Positions 45,715-57,500 of a stretch of 64,000 nucleotides of DNA are shown here, one piece after another (positions within the stretch are counted from its first letter, which is position 1; each line of letters starts with the position of its first letter). The position numbers and the translations under genes are program-made. Source of the DNA: Klebsormidium nitens (taxonomy: Eukaryota; Streptophyta; Klebsormidiophyceae; Klebsormidiales; Klebsormidiaceae); the NCBI GenBank assembly GCA_000708835.1, contig DF237183.1, positions 62,001-126,000 of the forward strand. Direction: 5' to 3'. The notes under the pieces are model-generated. The model made no database searches, had not been told where the DNA came from, and saw only the letters and a program-made list of their open reading frames with translations.

Positions 45715-48700
45715 ATGGCTTCCGCGGCGGCAATGTCCGCCACAGCCTGCTCCAGAATTTTCTCATCCACGTTGGTGTCCTGCAAGGCCTGCAATGACAG
45801 GCTGTTGATGGAGAGCCCCGCCATGCCTGGCATGCAACTGCACAGGCGCCATTCTCAAAATGCAGGTCAGCGGCAAAGCTGTGGGATATTGCCAAGCCTG
45901 TATTAGCTCCTCTGTTGTCAAACTCAAGTGTGGTTGAACAGCCAGGGTTACTGTCTTTCATACAAACTTGGTAAAAGGCCCGCAATTAAGATGTGAGCTC
46001 ACAAGGTTTCAAAGGCAATTCTATCTGACATTCTAGGGCTTTGGAAGGGTTACGTTTGGGCATATTTAGATGCCATTCTTCGACACTTCTGTTAGAAGTT
46101 GAGTTGATATAATCTCGCTCACTCCATTCCTTCCTGTTCTGGAAGTGAGTGCCAATTATGTTTCAGAACCCTAAGCAGAGTTTCTGGAGGGCAACCGAAA
46201 TCCAAGCGTTTGGAAATTTGTAATGAGCTGGGCTTTCTGATCTCTATCTTGGTCCATATCTCTTTCATATGATTTTGAGTATGGTGCTCCAACTGTGACT
46301 TGCAGAATGCTGGCTGGCTTTCTAATCGTCTCAGCTCCGAATGCACAGTTTTGTGAGATGTTGCATCCTAAAGATAATACACTTGTCAGCAATGTTGGCG
46401 CCCGTCCTGCTTCGGGCGCTCTGCAATACCTAACTTTGCTGGTCTATTCCATGATCCAATTTGCACCTGGTATTCTATGCTCAGTCAACCACCAGGTTCT
46501 TGTTGAAATCACTTGCCTCCGGCAATTCCTGGTGGCACAGGGCTGCTTTTGCACATGTGCACCTTATTGCTGTTCTTGGAAAGGATAAGCTCCGAGGCTT
46601 GAACAAGCCCTTACATTCTGATTTCTCACCTGTGGAGTATGGTCACAGATACATTGCAGTGCCCTTGGACACAAACTTTCAAACTCAAGACTCTCCGTCT
46701 GCATTTTCTCGGACCCAAATCTGGATGTTGTTGACGAACTTTGGCAGCCAGTGCCCGAAGTTGTACTTTTGACAGATCAGCGGATGCATAGTGTGACATC
46801 TCAACAAATCTTCTAGGTCCCTCTTGGCACTCCCCACTCTTCAATTGACTATTTAGATTGGTTCAGTTTGTATGTCCAGTCATTGATCCTGGGGGATCAA
46901 AGCGAAGGGGCCACCGGGAGTCCACCGGGAGTCTCGTCTTTCTCTCACAGGTTTTCAGACCACTTAAGGTTGCTTGCATCCCAGTTCACAGCTTACCAAT
47001 CTTCAACAAGAAAGGTTTTCTGCAGGTTGTTGATATTCTTTTGTTGATTCCTGCAGGGCTTCCAGCAATCTTCCGGTATGGCAGCACAAACTCCCGGCAA
47101 GGATACCGGCGTGCCATTGAAGCAACAGTCGCGTCGCCCAGCAAGTCGGCTGCCACGCTCATCAGCCCCACGGGCACCACAGAGTGAGCGCGTAATGATA
47201 GTCTGTTTTCTCGACACGGCAGAATGCGTAGGCTGGATTGTTTACTTGATCACCAGAGTTTTATCATTTGGTGGCTTTTCAAACGTGGTCCTTATCTGCT
47301 GATAAGTCGATCACCGGAGTTTTATCATTTGGTGGCTTTTCAAACGTGGTCCTTATCTGCTGATAAGTCGATGATATCTGCGGGGCTGGGGCAATGTCTC
47401 TTGGATCTCCTTACCTCGCCTTCCGCTCATACATCTCGAGCAAGAAGACTGGCCCGGCCTTGTCGTTGGACCCCTTGTTTTGCTTATAGCCACAAGGGCA
47501 TCAACCGCTTTCGTTTTGTACCCCCAGTTCTGGTCTTAAAGCCAAGCCCATGCATTTATTTTGTTGCCAGGCTGTTTCCACTTTGCTGCTTTTCAATGTT
47601 TTCAAACTAGTTGAGAATCGTCTCGGTTGGGAGCGTCTCATGGTCTCATCTCCTGCCAACTGGATTATTGTTGCTTACGAGCACATGCCAAACTTGGCAG
47701 TAATGAACTATGATGGAAATATCAATGGGTGAAGGGTCCTTTACAGAGGCTGCTTGCCGATGAAGCAGTCTGGTGCACTTAATTATCTTCTGTATTTGAT
47801 GTCCTTGTCTGCTTCTTGGATTGGCTAGATTTGAAGCAAGAGTTAGACGGCCGTCCGCCAGAGTCTGAGGTACGCTTTATTCAACCACTTTCAAGAAAAG
47901 GCCAGTAAGCGGACAAACTTTGAATCTCTTCTTTTAACTGCCCTCACACTTTGTGTTGTCAAAAGGTGCCTAAGTCTAATGACAGTTTCTGTTGTGCCTG
48001 CAGGTATCCCCTTCCCTCATGGTCAAAGTTTGAGAGCGGGGAATGTGCTGTCTTCTGGGAAACCACCTTCGGGCGGCCCCCAGCTTCGGTGAGCTTCCCG
48101 GACTTATCTTTGGTAATCTGCTAGTCTTCATGCTAATCTCTGGATTCGAAAAGCCTGTTTGAGTTTGATTCATGGTTGGGCGATTTTTGTGGGGCAACTC
48201 TTGCTGTTTTCGTTGTTGTCCTTTCATTTCCTCAAGGAACTGTTTCCTGTACTTGTCCGCTAGTCCTTTCTTGAAATGAGATGTCTGCTTGTGTTGCTCT
48301 TACTGTCTTTCAATCTTGCATGCCGGCACAAGCTTCTGGGTCGTTCGTGATGAGCCTTTCCGATTCAAGCCCAAACAACTTGGAATATTGGCCCTCCACG
48401 CTACTTTTCCTGGACATCACAAGCAGCTCCTGAACACCCCTTCAAGGTTATGGAAAGTCACTTCCACCCACAGGAAGCGTAACCTGCCAGGAAAACCCCA
48501 ATTTTTTTTTTCAGAGAAAGCCGAGTTCCCTCAGTGAATCCCCGCTGGCCTTTTCTTCGGCCTCTCGCTGAAGGCCCACTCAAACGCTCAAGCCGCGGAT
48601 AATCTGGAGGCAGTTGTCGATCTTTTTGCCAAACTCGACCTCTCAGCGGAATCGTATATGTGGATATGTTTTCTGGATGTTAGTCTGCCCATGTTTCCGC

Positions 48701-51439
48701 TGTTCAGTGAGCTGTTACGAAAAGCCGCTGAGATCCTCTTCAATGCTCATTTTGCGTCACACAAAACGAGCTGGCAATCCGCTCTGCAGTGAGCCGTCAT
48801 GAAAAGCTGCTGAGATCCTCAACGAATTGACAAGGGCGTGGCAGCATCCTACTGCTCCAATCTTCCTGTCAAGCAGAAGCCTCACTCTGCAGCAAACTCT
48901 TTTGTGCATTCCAGGGAGAGCCGCTGAAGATTTACTTCAACGCACGCGGCGCAACCGAGTTGAATATCGTGGACGACTACGTTGCGTTCAACGGGGGCTT
49001 CAATCAGCCCATCATGTGCGGGGGGACTCCGAGGTCGATGACCAAGAACGAGCGCGGCCCGCACTGCGACCCGTTCTACAGCATCCGGATCAATGTGCCC
49101 GTGCACGGTAAGGGTGGTGTTCAGTGTTGGAGGATTGTAGGCTTCTAGGGTTTCTTGTTGTTGCTCTGGAGGTTGAGGTCTCTTTGCTATGGTGAGAGAA
49201 CAAGTTGATCGAGTTGTTACGCAGGTTTCGTCAGATCAACATGGGCTGAAGGCTCCTTGGTCAGTGTTCAAAGTGGTACAGCATTGGATTTGTGTGCCGA
49301 TACTTGGCGAGCTCGCTTGCGTTCGGCACTAGGTTCTGAAGGGATTGAAATTTTCTACCAAGATACTTGGACAAGCCTGGATAGTGCAACAGAAGATCAG
49401 TAAAATTTTGAACATGCTTTCCCTTGTTCGCCACGTCTGTATGTAGATTCCTTGGTTTAGCTTCTTAAGCTATGTCTTTTCATATCGTGTAATTTGAGTT
49501 GAGCACATCGGTTTCCCAGGTCGTTGATGGCCTGCAGTTTTCGGGCAGTCACAGAATATCTGCTCTCGGAATTTTCTTTTCATGATTGAGAAGGCGTAAG
49601 CAGCGGTGAAGGAGCTTTGGTATCCTGTTCAGCTCCGTAAGCCCTCGTCAACAGTTTAGGCTCTTGTCGGGGCCACTGGTTCCTGTTGTGGACTACAGGT
49701 GTTGAGCAGGGGGCAAAGTTCTATGTTTATACTCAAATCTGAATGGAGTCTACCACAGGGGTCGTGGGGTCACGTCATGCAAGACGGCATCCACTTTCTG
49801 TCCGAGTCTTCTGTTAACGACGTGGAGACGGAAGCATCGTGACATTCAGTCTTTCGATTTCTTTCTTGTCATCCTGGTTGCACGCTTGAGAGTTGTCCTC
49901 GATTCTCTTGCCTTCCTTTTTGCCTGCATCAGGCGTCGTGAGGGTAACATTATCTTAACTTTACACAGATTGTTCTACTTACCGCGTATTCTTGCAAATC
50001 GTGCCAGCTCTTAGTCTTGCAAAACGCGCCAGCTCTTATCGATCGCCCTTACGAGTCCTTTCGGAATGTAATTGTTGTCGACCTGGCAAACCTCCCACTC
50101 AACCACCGCTTCCAACTCCTTCAATCTTTTGGCTCGCTTCTTTTTAAACGCTCTTCTTTCTGAGTCCCTAAGACTTTGGTACTGATCTAATCCTTTCTCC
50201 TGCAGCGCAAACGCTCGAGTTCTCGTTCACCGACGGCAAGGAGTGGCACGGGTCGTACAAGCTGTCGTTCGAGATGCCCACGCGGTTTAGAAACCAGCCC
50301 CAGTCCTTCTTTGACCAGGTAAGCGGCGTTCCACAATACTTGTAACCATCTCAGGCACACTTCGGCACTCTTGATTCCTTTTAGTCTGTAGGACTCGTCC
50401 TTTAAAATGGTTTTCCGGGTTGAAGCGACTTTCAATGACAGGGGTGTTAAAGGTGCAGACAGTAATCGACCTTTCCCCTTTCGACAGAGACTTTTGAAGT
50501 AGGATCGGAGAAGTTGACGAAAGTGGGGTTAAGAAGTGGCCAGGTTTGGAAATAGCCTTGACGCTTGTCTGTGCAGGGCTTGGCTGCGGAGCTGTCTGCG
50601 GAAGACGGGTGCGAGACCGCCATCTTCCCGGACTCTGTCATCATCCAGGACCGCTGCATGATGCCGGGCGGGATGGGGCTCGAGGGGGTGGGCGCTGCTC
50701 TCTCACACTTCGCTTGTCATCTGCATTCACCTGTGTTTCATAACGTCGTCCTCGTTTTCTCTTCATCTTCTTCGCCTCACTTGTACTCTTGCATTGCTTT
50801 TGCTTCTTCCCCTTCTGTCTTTGTGTCTAATGATCCTTCGGGGCTTGCGTACTTTCCTCGGCAGATACTGTACTTGTTGTGCCTCACTTTTCACTGTTGC
50901 GGCTACTTATTGGGAGCTGTTAGGGCGGCGTCTTTCATTGTTTCTTCTGTTCGACCTCTACCAACCGGTCCTGGCGTCGAAGTCGTTTGGTAAGAGTGTA
51001 AATGTTTCTCACGTCAAGGAGATCGACTTTCCCGGGAGCATGAGGATCGGCGACGATTCTGCCCACCAGCTCTAGTTTTCTGTCCTGAACCTGAATTCTG
51101 CACAGCAATTCTGTTCGTAAGACGCGCTGTCAAGTGCTGACTTTGAAAACCACAAATTCTTGAAATATGGTCGAAGGCAGCAAAACTCGTCGGGTTATAG
51201 GGTTTGGAGGCGTTTGCCAGCTTTAGCTAAGGGAGCTCCCCATATGGGATTTAGCAGAGCTTTTCAAACTCCATTACTAGCGCTTTGGCCTGCTTTGCAT
51301 GAATGGCGTGTTGCCCTTCGCTTTGCAGGGAGACAGGTGCATGCTGGATATCAACCCGGGTTGCATGGACCCTGCCTCGCCTTTCTATGACCCTCTGGCC
51401 AACGTTGATGACGGCTCGTGCGACCTGGACGGCTTCTAA
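45715..51439 (+). CDS. PIFI-like plastid protein (chlororespiration-linked family)
   Basis: Supported exons: 48029-48088, 48915-49107, 50206-50318, 50577-50687 and 51329-51439. Likely 5' exons are 47829-47869 and 47057-47183. A possible first exon at 45715-45865 encodes [20 protein letters not shown] and looks like a plastid transit peptide, but its phase does not fit the next exon, so an exon or splice site is missing. The mature part has [55 protein letters not shown] and a Cys-rich end [13 protein letters not shown], then [11 protein letters not shown]. These match, from memory, the plant PIFI (post-illumination chlorophyll fluorescence increase) family, a stromal protein implicated in non-photochemical plastoquinone reduction. 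The ending resembles the Asp-rich [15 protein letters not shown] motif seen in many marine bacterial extracellular proteins. The frame from 48915 to the stop is unambiguous; the name is probable. Confidence 0.65.
47248..47369. repeat. 61-bp tandem duplication in PIFI-like gene
   Basis: Two almost identical 61-bp units (47248-47308 and 47309-47369) differ by one base (CACCAGAG versus CACCGGAG). They lie within an intron about 65 bp after the exon ending at 47183. The near identity indicates a recent event. Confidence 0.9.
48555..48950 (+). repeat. Decayed copies of exon start in PIFI-like gene
   Basis: The exon at 48915 begins GGAGAGCCGCTGAAGATTTA. Related words occur in the intron just upstream: AAAGCCGCTGAGATCCTCTT at 48721, AAAGCTGCTGAGATCCTCAA at 48803, and a weaker CTCTCGCTGAAGGCCCACTC at 48562. 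Spacings to the next copy are about 160, 82 and 114 bp. The copies at 48721 and 48803 are closer to each other than to the exon. Confidence 0.6.
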
Positions 51440-52036
51440 GCGGCCTAGAAGCGGTGGGCATGTTTGAAAACTGGATTGGGCTGTTTGTATAGTGGTGGGC
51501 GCGAGCGGTGGCCTTGAAATCGTCCTCACAGCGGTCCAGGAAATCAGGTTGATGTTGATGCTAACGCTCCAAAGGACCTCTACAAGTACGGGTGGCTCAA
51601 AGAGAAAGCACTTGGGGGCCCACCTTGGCAGTCGTCAGATGATCCCTCACACAGGTCTTCTCATAGGAAGCCTAGGAGCGTCATATTCTAGGACCCATTC
51701 ATTCAATTGATAAGTAAGTTCACGTCAAGTGGCTTGGAGATCTGCTAGCTCGTACAAGATTGTGGGACGTACGGCACCATACGTCGGGCAACACAAGCAG
51801 TCCTCTTTGCATATAATATTCGTGTCAATGGTCATCATCGTTACTGTATGTTGCCATCAATTCGGAGCTCCTGATTGCTTGGGACAATCCGGTCTAGCTC
51901 AGCCTAATTGCCAGTGCAGCGGCGAACTTACAAGAGGCTAGCAGTCCGCATGGTCCTTGGAAGGTTTTTGTGGGACAAGTGGCATTGAGATGACTAGATC
52001 GATCATTGGTTCTACAATTGCACACCGACAGGTGAT

Positions 52037-52396
52037 GCAGCGCTTGCCGAGCAGCGAACTTGACGGAATTTCAACAGTATACAGGCGATACTTCATATAG
52101 TTATTGTCATTGTTGGATCAACGTCGTTTCGGAGCCGTGATCGGCTAAGTCGACGATTGTCCTATAACATGCTAGCTCTTTATTGCTCCAATAGCAGATG
52201 TAAGATTTACCTCGGCAGCGCTTGCCGAGCAGCGAACTTGATGGAATTTCAAGAGTATACAAGCGATGCTTCATATAGTTATTGTTACTGTTGGATCAAC
52301 GTCGTTTCGGAGCCGTGATCGGCTAAGTCGACGATTGTCCTATAACATGCTAGCTATAGCTCTTTATTGCTCCAAAAGCAGATGTAAGATTTACCT
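52037..52396. repeat. 178-bp tandem duplication
   Basis: Unit 1 runs from 52037 to 52214 and unit 2 from 52215 to about 52396. They are roughly 93-95% alike by eye, with a short insertion (an extra CTATAG) in the second unit. No open frame is conserved between them. Confidence 0.9.
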
Positions 52397-52829
52397 ACTG
52401 CAAACTTGTCCTATAGATTGTGTAAAGCTTTCAACTCCTAATCTCCCCTATCTCCGAGTACGAATTAAAGGAATGATCATACGAATGTTGCTATAAGCCG
52501 AGCACTCAAAAACAGTGTCTTTCCGAAACCGTCCATTGCGACCTTCAGACAAGGCAGGTCCCTCAATCCCTTTCCGGTTCAGAGCAAGCTATATCACGGG
52601 TTCAAGTTTGATCATGCTTAAGCACATGATCATGTCGCGTATGTCAAATCAACCTGAGCGCGCACTATGCATCATGGTGAGCTTTGCGCAATCAATGATT
52701 TCTGATCTATTTGATCGATGGCGCATTAAAGTTCAATTTTTCTGAGTTGCCGTGCATATGACTCGTGTCATGCTCACATTGAAAAGAAGCTTGACCGGTG
52801 TCACTAATGTCATGCGGTTGATGTTTCAG

Positions 52830-53430
52830 GAGATCGGTCCCTCGAACGCATCGCTCACTCCAATCCTCTCACGGCCCACGCCCTTTCATAGTATATATCA
52901 AGCAACAGTGCTTGTTGACAAGCTGCATCTGGATGAGCTACGAGCTGCCACTAGCACCTCGGGCCCCCCGTTTCGCGTCCCAATTGCTCTCGGCGTTGCA
53001 ATTTGCGGCTGCATAATGTGGGAGCCCGCACGCATCTTCGGATGCTCAAAAGGCTCGCGTCTGCTACGATCCAACAGAGGTGACCTGAGGGATGGCTTCG
53101 GAATGATGCACAACCAAGGCCGGAGCGCAGGCCAACTGGTCGACGATTTGTTGCATAGGTAAAGCGAGGGCGACGCGGCCCCTTGGAGGGTATTTAAAGA
53201 GTGCAAACGGGATCGCCGTTCCGAATCGGGAGCCACAAGCGCTGGATATGGAACCTGTTTGCGAGCGTCGGAGAGTATGCAACGAACTCAAGAGCCGACC
53301 TTGTGAAACCGCACGAAAATAGAGAGCTGAGTGTGAATTAAGGCGCGCCTCTTGCCCGGAACGTCAAAAGACTCACATGCAAGCCTTCACACTCCCTTGC
53401 CCGGCAAGGTCTGCAACCACAGCAACGCTA
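52830..53430 (+). pseudogene. Decayed copy of last exon of the 39.4-44.2 kb gene
   Basis: The sequence aligns by eye to about 43625-44160: the intron 3' end (TCCTCTCACGGC versus TTCCTCACGGCT), the exon start (GCAACAGTG versus GCGACAGTG, then GATGAGC in both), and a well-kept later block around 53187-53310 (GGAGGGT, GAGTGCAAACG, GGAACCTGT, AGAGTATGCAA). Frameshifts, stops and a replaced middle make it non-coding. It includes intron sequence, so it is a DNA-level duplication, about 9 kb from its source and in the same orientation. Confidence 0.7.
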
Positions 53431-54560
53431 TGCTCGTATCATCACCACTGTCGTACACACCTTTCGTGTACCCAGCTAGCGGTACACGCTAGTTTTATTT
53501 CACCACGGATTAACTAGGCATGTTGTATGATAGGGAACTCGCACAACGGCAAGCAGGTATATACTATACTTCGGTAGGTAATGTACGAAAGGCCGCGCTC
53601 GTAGAGCCTTGTACGTTGTACACTACGACCACAATTTGTTTTAGCCCAATAAGCATGAATCCGACTGTTTAGACATAAGATGCGAACTTAGTGGACGCAG
53701 TCGATACTGATTTTGCTGACAACCAACCAAACAGTCAGTACTTTAGTGCTACCTCTCTCTAGTATACATGCCCAAACCGGTTTGGGATGCGCATAACTGT
53801 ACTGACATGGTGCAAAACATTTCCAAGATTTTAGGTTGACAACTGATTCGTCATTCTCGCCACATCAACGCCATGGAGAGCGTTGTTAGAAAACAAGGGA
53901 AGTGTTTATTGGTCACTTTGTGCAAACTGGATTCAACTTTCAGCTTTGATATGGTGGTACACCACTCAACGTTTCTCTACCTTCAGCTTTTTCACTCCTG
54001 TTCTCTAGACTTACACAACGTTTCAACTCTCTCCGTCACTTGTGGTATAAGTATAATCGACTCTCGGCCTCGCTGGCTTTAATTTATACTGAAAAGACTT
54101 TTCAACTGAGAAACCATTAGCCTTTGGACGCCACGGCAGGTGCGGATAAGTAACTTCTGAGCATCAATTTGCCGATTTCCATTAGTCCAGGCTTCCTTAC
54201 AGGGTTTCAAGTCCTCGTTTAAATACTGAAAAGAAAAAGTTGGCTACACGAAATTTTCCCCACTGGCAGCCTTCTAAGCCTTGACCAAGGTGCTGCAGCA
54301 AAGACAAAACGACAGAAATATCTCAGTTCGAGTTCATCTGCAGTCTTCTGCAAACGGCTGCGACATGTTACAAAGCAGACATGATGCACAAGCAACTTGC
54401 TCTTTTCACACGTGTAATGAAACATCCGGAAGGAGCTATCCTCGAAAATTATGCATTCTCGACAATCCAATTAGCAGGTATCCCCGCCTTCGAATCCTTC
54501 CCAAACTCAGCCACCACAAGTGTTCGCTGGATACAGACAGTGCCGGGAGTAGAGACGCGC

Positions 54561-57500
54561 TCACCTGTTGTAGAGGGCGAAGGTGGCGTTGTGGGCAGCG
54601 ACGTAGTCGTACGGGTGCTTGATGTTGTTCTTCACAATGGCGTTGATGGTCTTGCTCAGACTCTGCAGCACGCAAGATGGGAAATCAGACTCGCCTCGAC
54701 GAAAAGGCAGAATATCCAGCTCAACTCGTTATATACATCGCGTCAGTCGGTCAGCCCAAGGGTCGGCTACTGAGGATGGTCCCGAGTAGGCCGGCTACTG
54801 GCACAGAGATTGTCAGCACTACGGAAAGGCCAACAGAAGACACCGAATGTCGTCGTCCCGGACGCCTCAGAAGACATGCTGGATCACGATAAGACAACGT
54901 TGTGGAGAAGTTCACGTATGCTTCTGAGGATATGCAGCCGTACTAAGGAAGCTCTTTTGATCGGCCGCAATGACAGGCGTTCGAGGAGGATCACATCGAG
55001 ACTGAGCTTCTGCCGCAACGTGCGCGCGCGCTCACGTTGAGGGTGGCCCGGACGGGGAGCCCGTTGGCGCTGGTGTTCATCTGGCGGATCATGGCGAGGC
55101 CCTGGTTGTCCAGGTACTTGGCGACGTAGTTGTTGTCGTCAGCGTACACCTTGCTGGGGGAGTAGACCGCGAACGACGTGATGGCCGCCGAGATGAGCGC
55201 CGCCACCAAGATCGTCAGAATCCACCCGCCGAACGTCTGCAAAAAGAGGGAGCACAAACTCGCGGGTCAGCACAGATAACAAGGGACATTCTAGAAGGTC
55301 AGAAACAAGGTGCAAAGTGTGGAAGGTTGGGAGGGGCAGAACTGGACGCGTCCAAAGAAAGATGGAAACAGTACAGGAGACAACATCGGACCAAAGCTCA
55401 AGCTTTGATGGAGAATCACTGTTCGTTCCAGATGTTGCAACTGAAATAGTTCGACCGAGAACTCTTCTCTCCCAAAAGAACTTAGCGGAATCGACCTTTG
55501 AAGACAAAACAGGCATGTGCCGCGAAGCAAGAGCGGTGCAGCCCGTACCCTGAACATGACCCTCCAGTTGACGCCCTTGGAACCCTCGAACAGCCCCATC
55601 GCGATGATGGCTCCCGTCAGCACCTGCGTCGTCGACACGGGCAGGCCTGCGCAAGCAACCAAGACAACCCGGGGTGAGCGCGGGGCGCACGACAGTCGAC
55701 CAGGCGCAAAGGGCGCGGTTTTGTTGCAGGAAGTCTTCAAACGAAATACCCAAGGCGGAGGTGACCACCCCGTGTCTCCGCGGGGAAGGGCCACCCAGGA
55801 TGAGAGGAACGAGCGTTGAGAAACACGGAAGCAAAGTCATCGGCAGATCCCCTAGAAAGGACGTGATCAGAGGCCGGAGCCTAAGAAGGAGACGGGTGGG
55901 AGGTCGCACCATAACGCGAGGAGAGGATGACAATGGCGGCGGTGGACAACTCGCAGCAGAAGCCGCGCGAGTTGGTCAGCTTGACGGACTTGACGCCGAA
56001 CACCTGCATGATCTTGTACCCGTACGTCGCGAGGCCAACCACGATACCCGCACCACCTGCAGTGAGACAAGCACGGCAATCAGCAAAGAGCTTGTGGCTT
56101 CAGTGCACAGAGCCTTTCATGACAAGGAGTTTTCATATTAGCGGAAAAGTACATACCAAGCAGGAACAACCGTGTCGAACATGAGAATCTGATTCGAAGG
56201 CCGCGAGTGTGCGACGAGCTGAGCAGGCCCTGACCATACGCCAGAATCCACTTCTCGACGCTGGACTTGGAGGGGACCTTGCTCGTGTTCCTGCAAGTAC
56301 AGTCAGAACATGAGAAGAGGGACAATCTGTAGAGAGTAGAGGTGGAGGGGAGAGGGCGACAGGACCGGCACTGGACATTAAGGTCCCACGGTCTTAGGAC
56401 GAAACACGAAGCACGAGAATCTGAAAGGAAACTTCTTGCCGAAGGCTGACGTGGGCTGTGAAAACCTCACAGCTGCGCATCATTCACTAACGAAGCAAGC
56501 TGAACGCCTCACTCGAGGACACAAGCTGACTCGAGGCAGCTTGAGAAGCGCCCTGAGGAAAGGATTTCTTTGTTGAGCTCACCAGATGGTGTAGATGGCG
56601 GAGTAGGGGCCCATGGCGTTGGCAACGTCGTTGGAGCCGTGCGCGAAGGACATGACCATGGCGGAGAAAACCTGCGCAAGCACGTGCCGAGGATGAGGAC
56701 GGCCGCAGCAAAAAAGATACCGAGCAAGTGCAGTGCACGTCCGACTGACTGACACGAGAGATTCACCGGATACAAAGCACCCAAACTAGTGAGCTTCCCA
56801 ACGCAGTCACAAGCCCAATACAAACTGGCGTTGCAGTTTCAAATTTTGACACCCTGATGAAACGCCCGGCACAGTTACGGGCATGTCTGGTGCGCGTGCC
56901 GTTACCTGGAGGTAGCGGAAGAGGCGCTCCGTCTTGAAGTCGAACACCTCGGCGCCCTCCCACATCTCGGCCACGTGGTCGTCCTTGGCGATGGCGTCGT
57001 GGATGTCGTAGTTGGCGCCGTACATGACAGTGCGCACCAGCGAGTTGCCGAAGATGACCTTGCCCGCACCCGTCTCCGCGAACTTGTTCACGCCCATCTT
57101 CTCCATTGAACGGTTCCACATCGTGTTCTTCGCTGCTCGAGGAGACAAGGCGGGAGCGTCGTTGAAAGCACTGCTTATGCCGACATTCTTTGAAACAGGT
57201 GTATTTCATGCTCGAAAGAAGCCAAGGTGCCGTGCGCGTCTGAAAAGCCTTGAAGCATGCACAGAACCATTTCGAAGTGGTAACATCCTGGCCACAAGCG
57301 CATGACACAGGTCTGGCTGCCCCTCACCATCCGCGGCAGCCTCCACATCCGCCAGTGCGCGCAGGCGGGCGGCCTCCTTGGGGTCCAGCTCGCCAGCCTC
57401 GATCTTAGCCTCCTCCAGCTTGCGCGCCTCGTTCACGCTGCAAAGATAAGCAAGGGGGGCTAAGGAGAGGGAGAGGAGGAACGTCAAAAGTGCTTCGAAC

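Larger units (their letters stand above)
51440..54560. other. Repeat-rich convergent intergenic stretch
   Basis: This is between the 3' ends of the PIFI-like gene and the PTB symporter gene. It contains the 178-bp tandem duplication (52037-52396) and a decayed copy of an exon from the 39.4-44.2 kb gene (52830-53430). From 53.4 to 54.2 kb I see nothing coding. A possible tiny last exon of the symporter lies at 54219-54225. Confidence 0.5.

Noticed and set aside
55139-55933. 264-codon minus-strand frame over the PTB gene
   Set aside because: It runs through well-supported introns in a different frame from the symporter exons.
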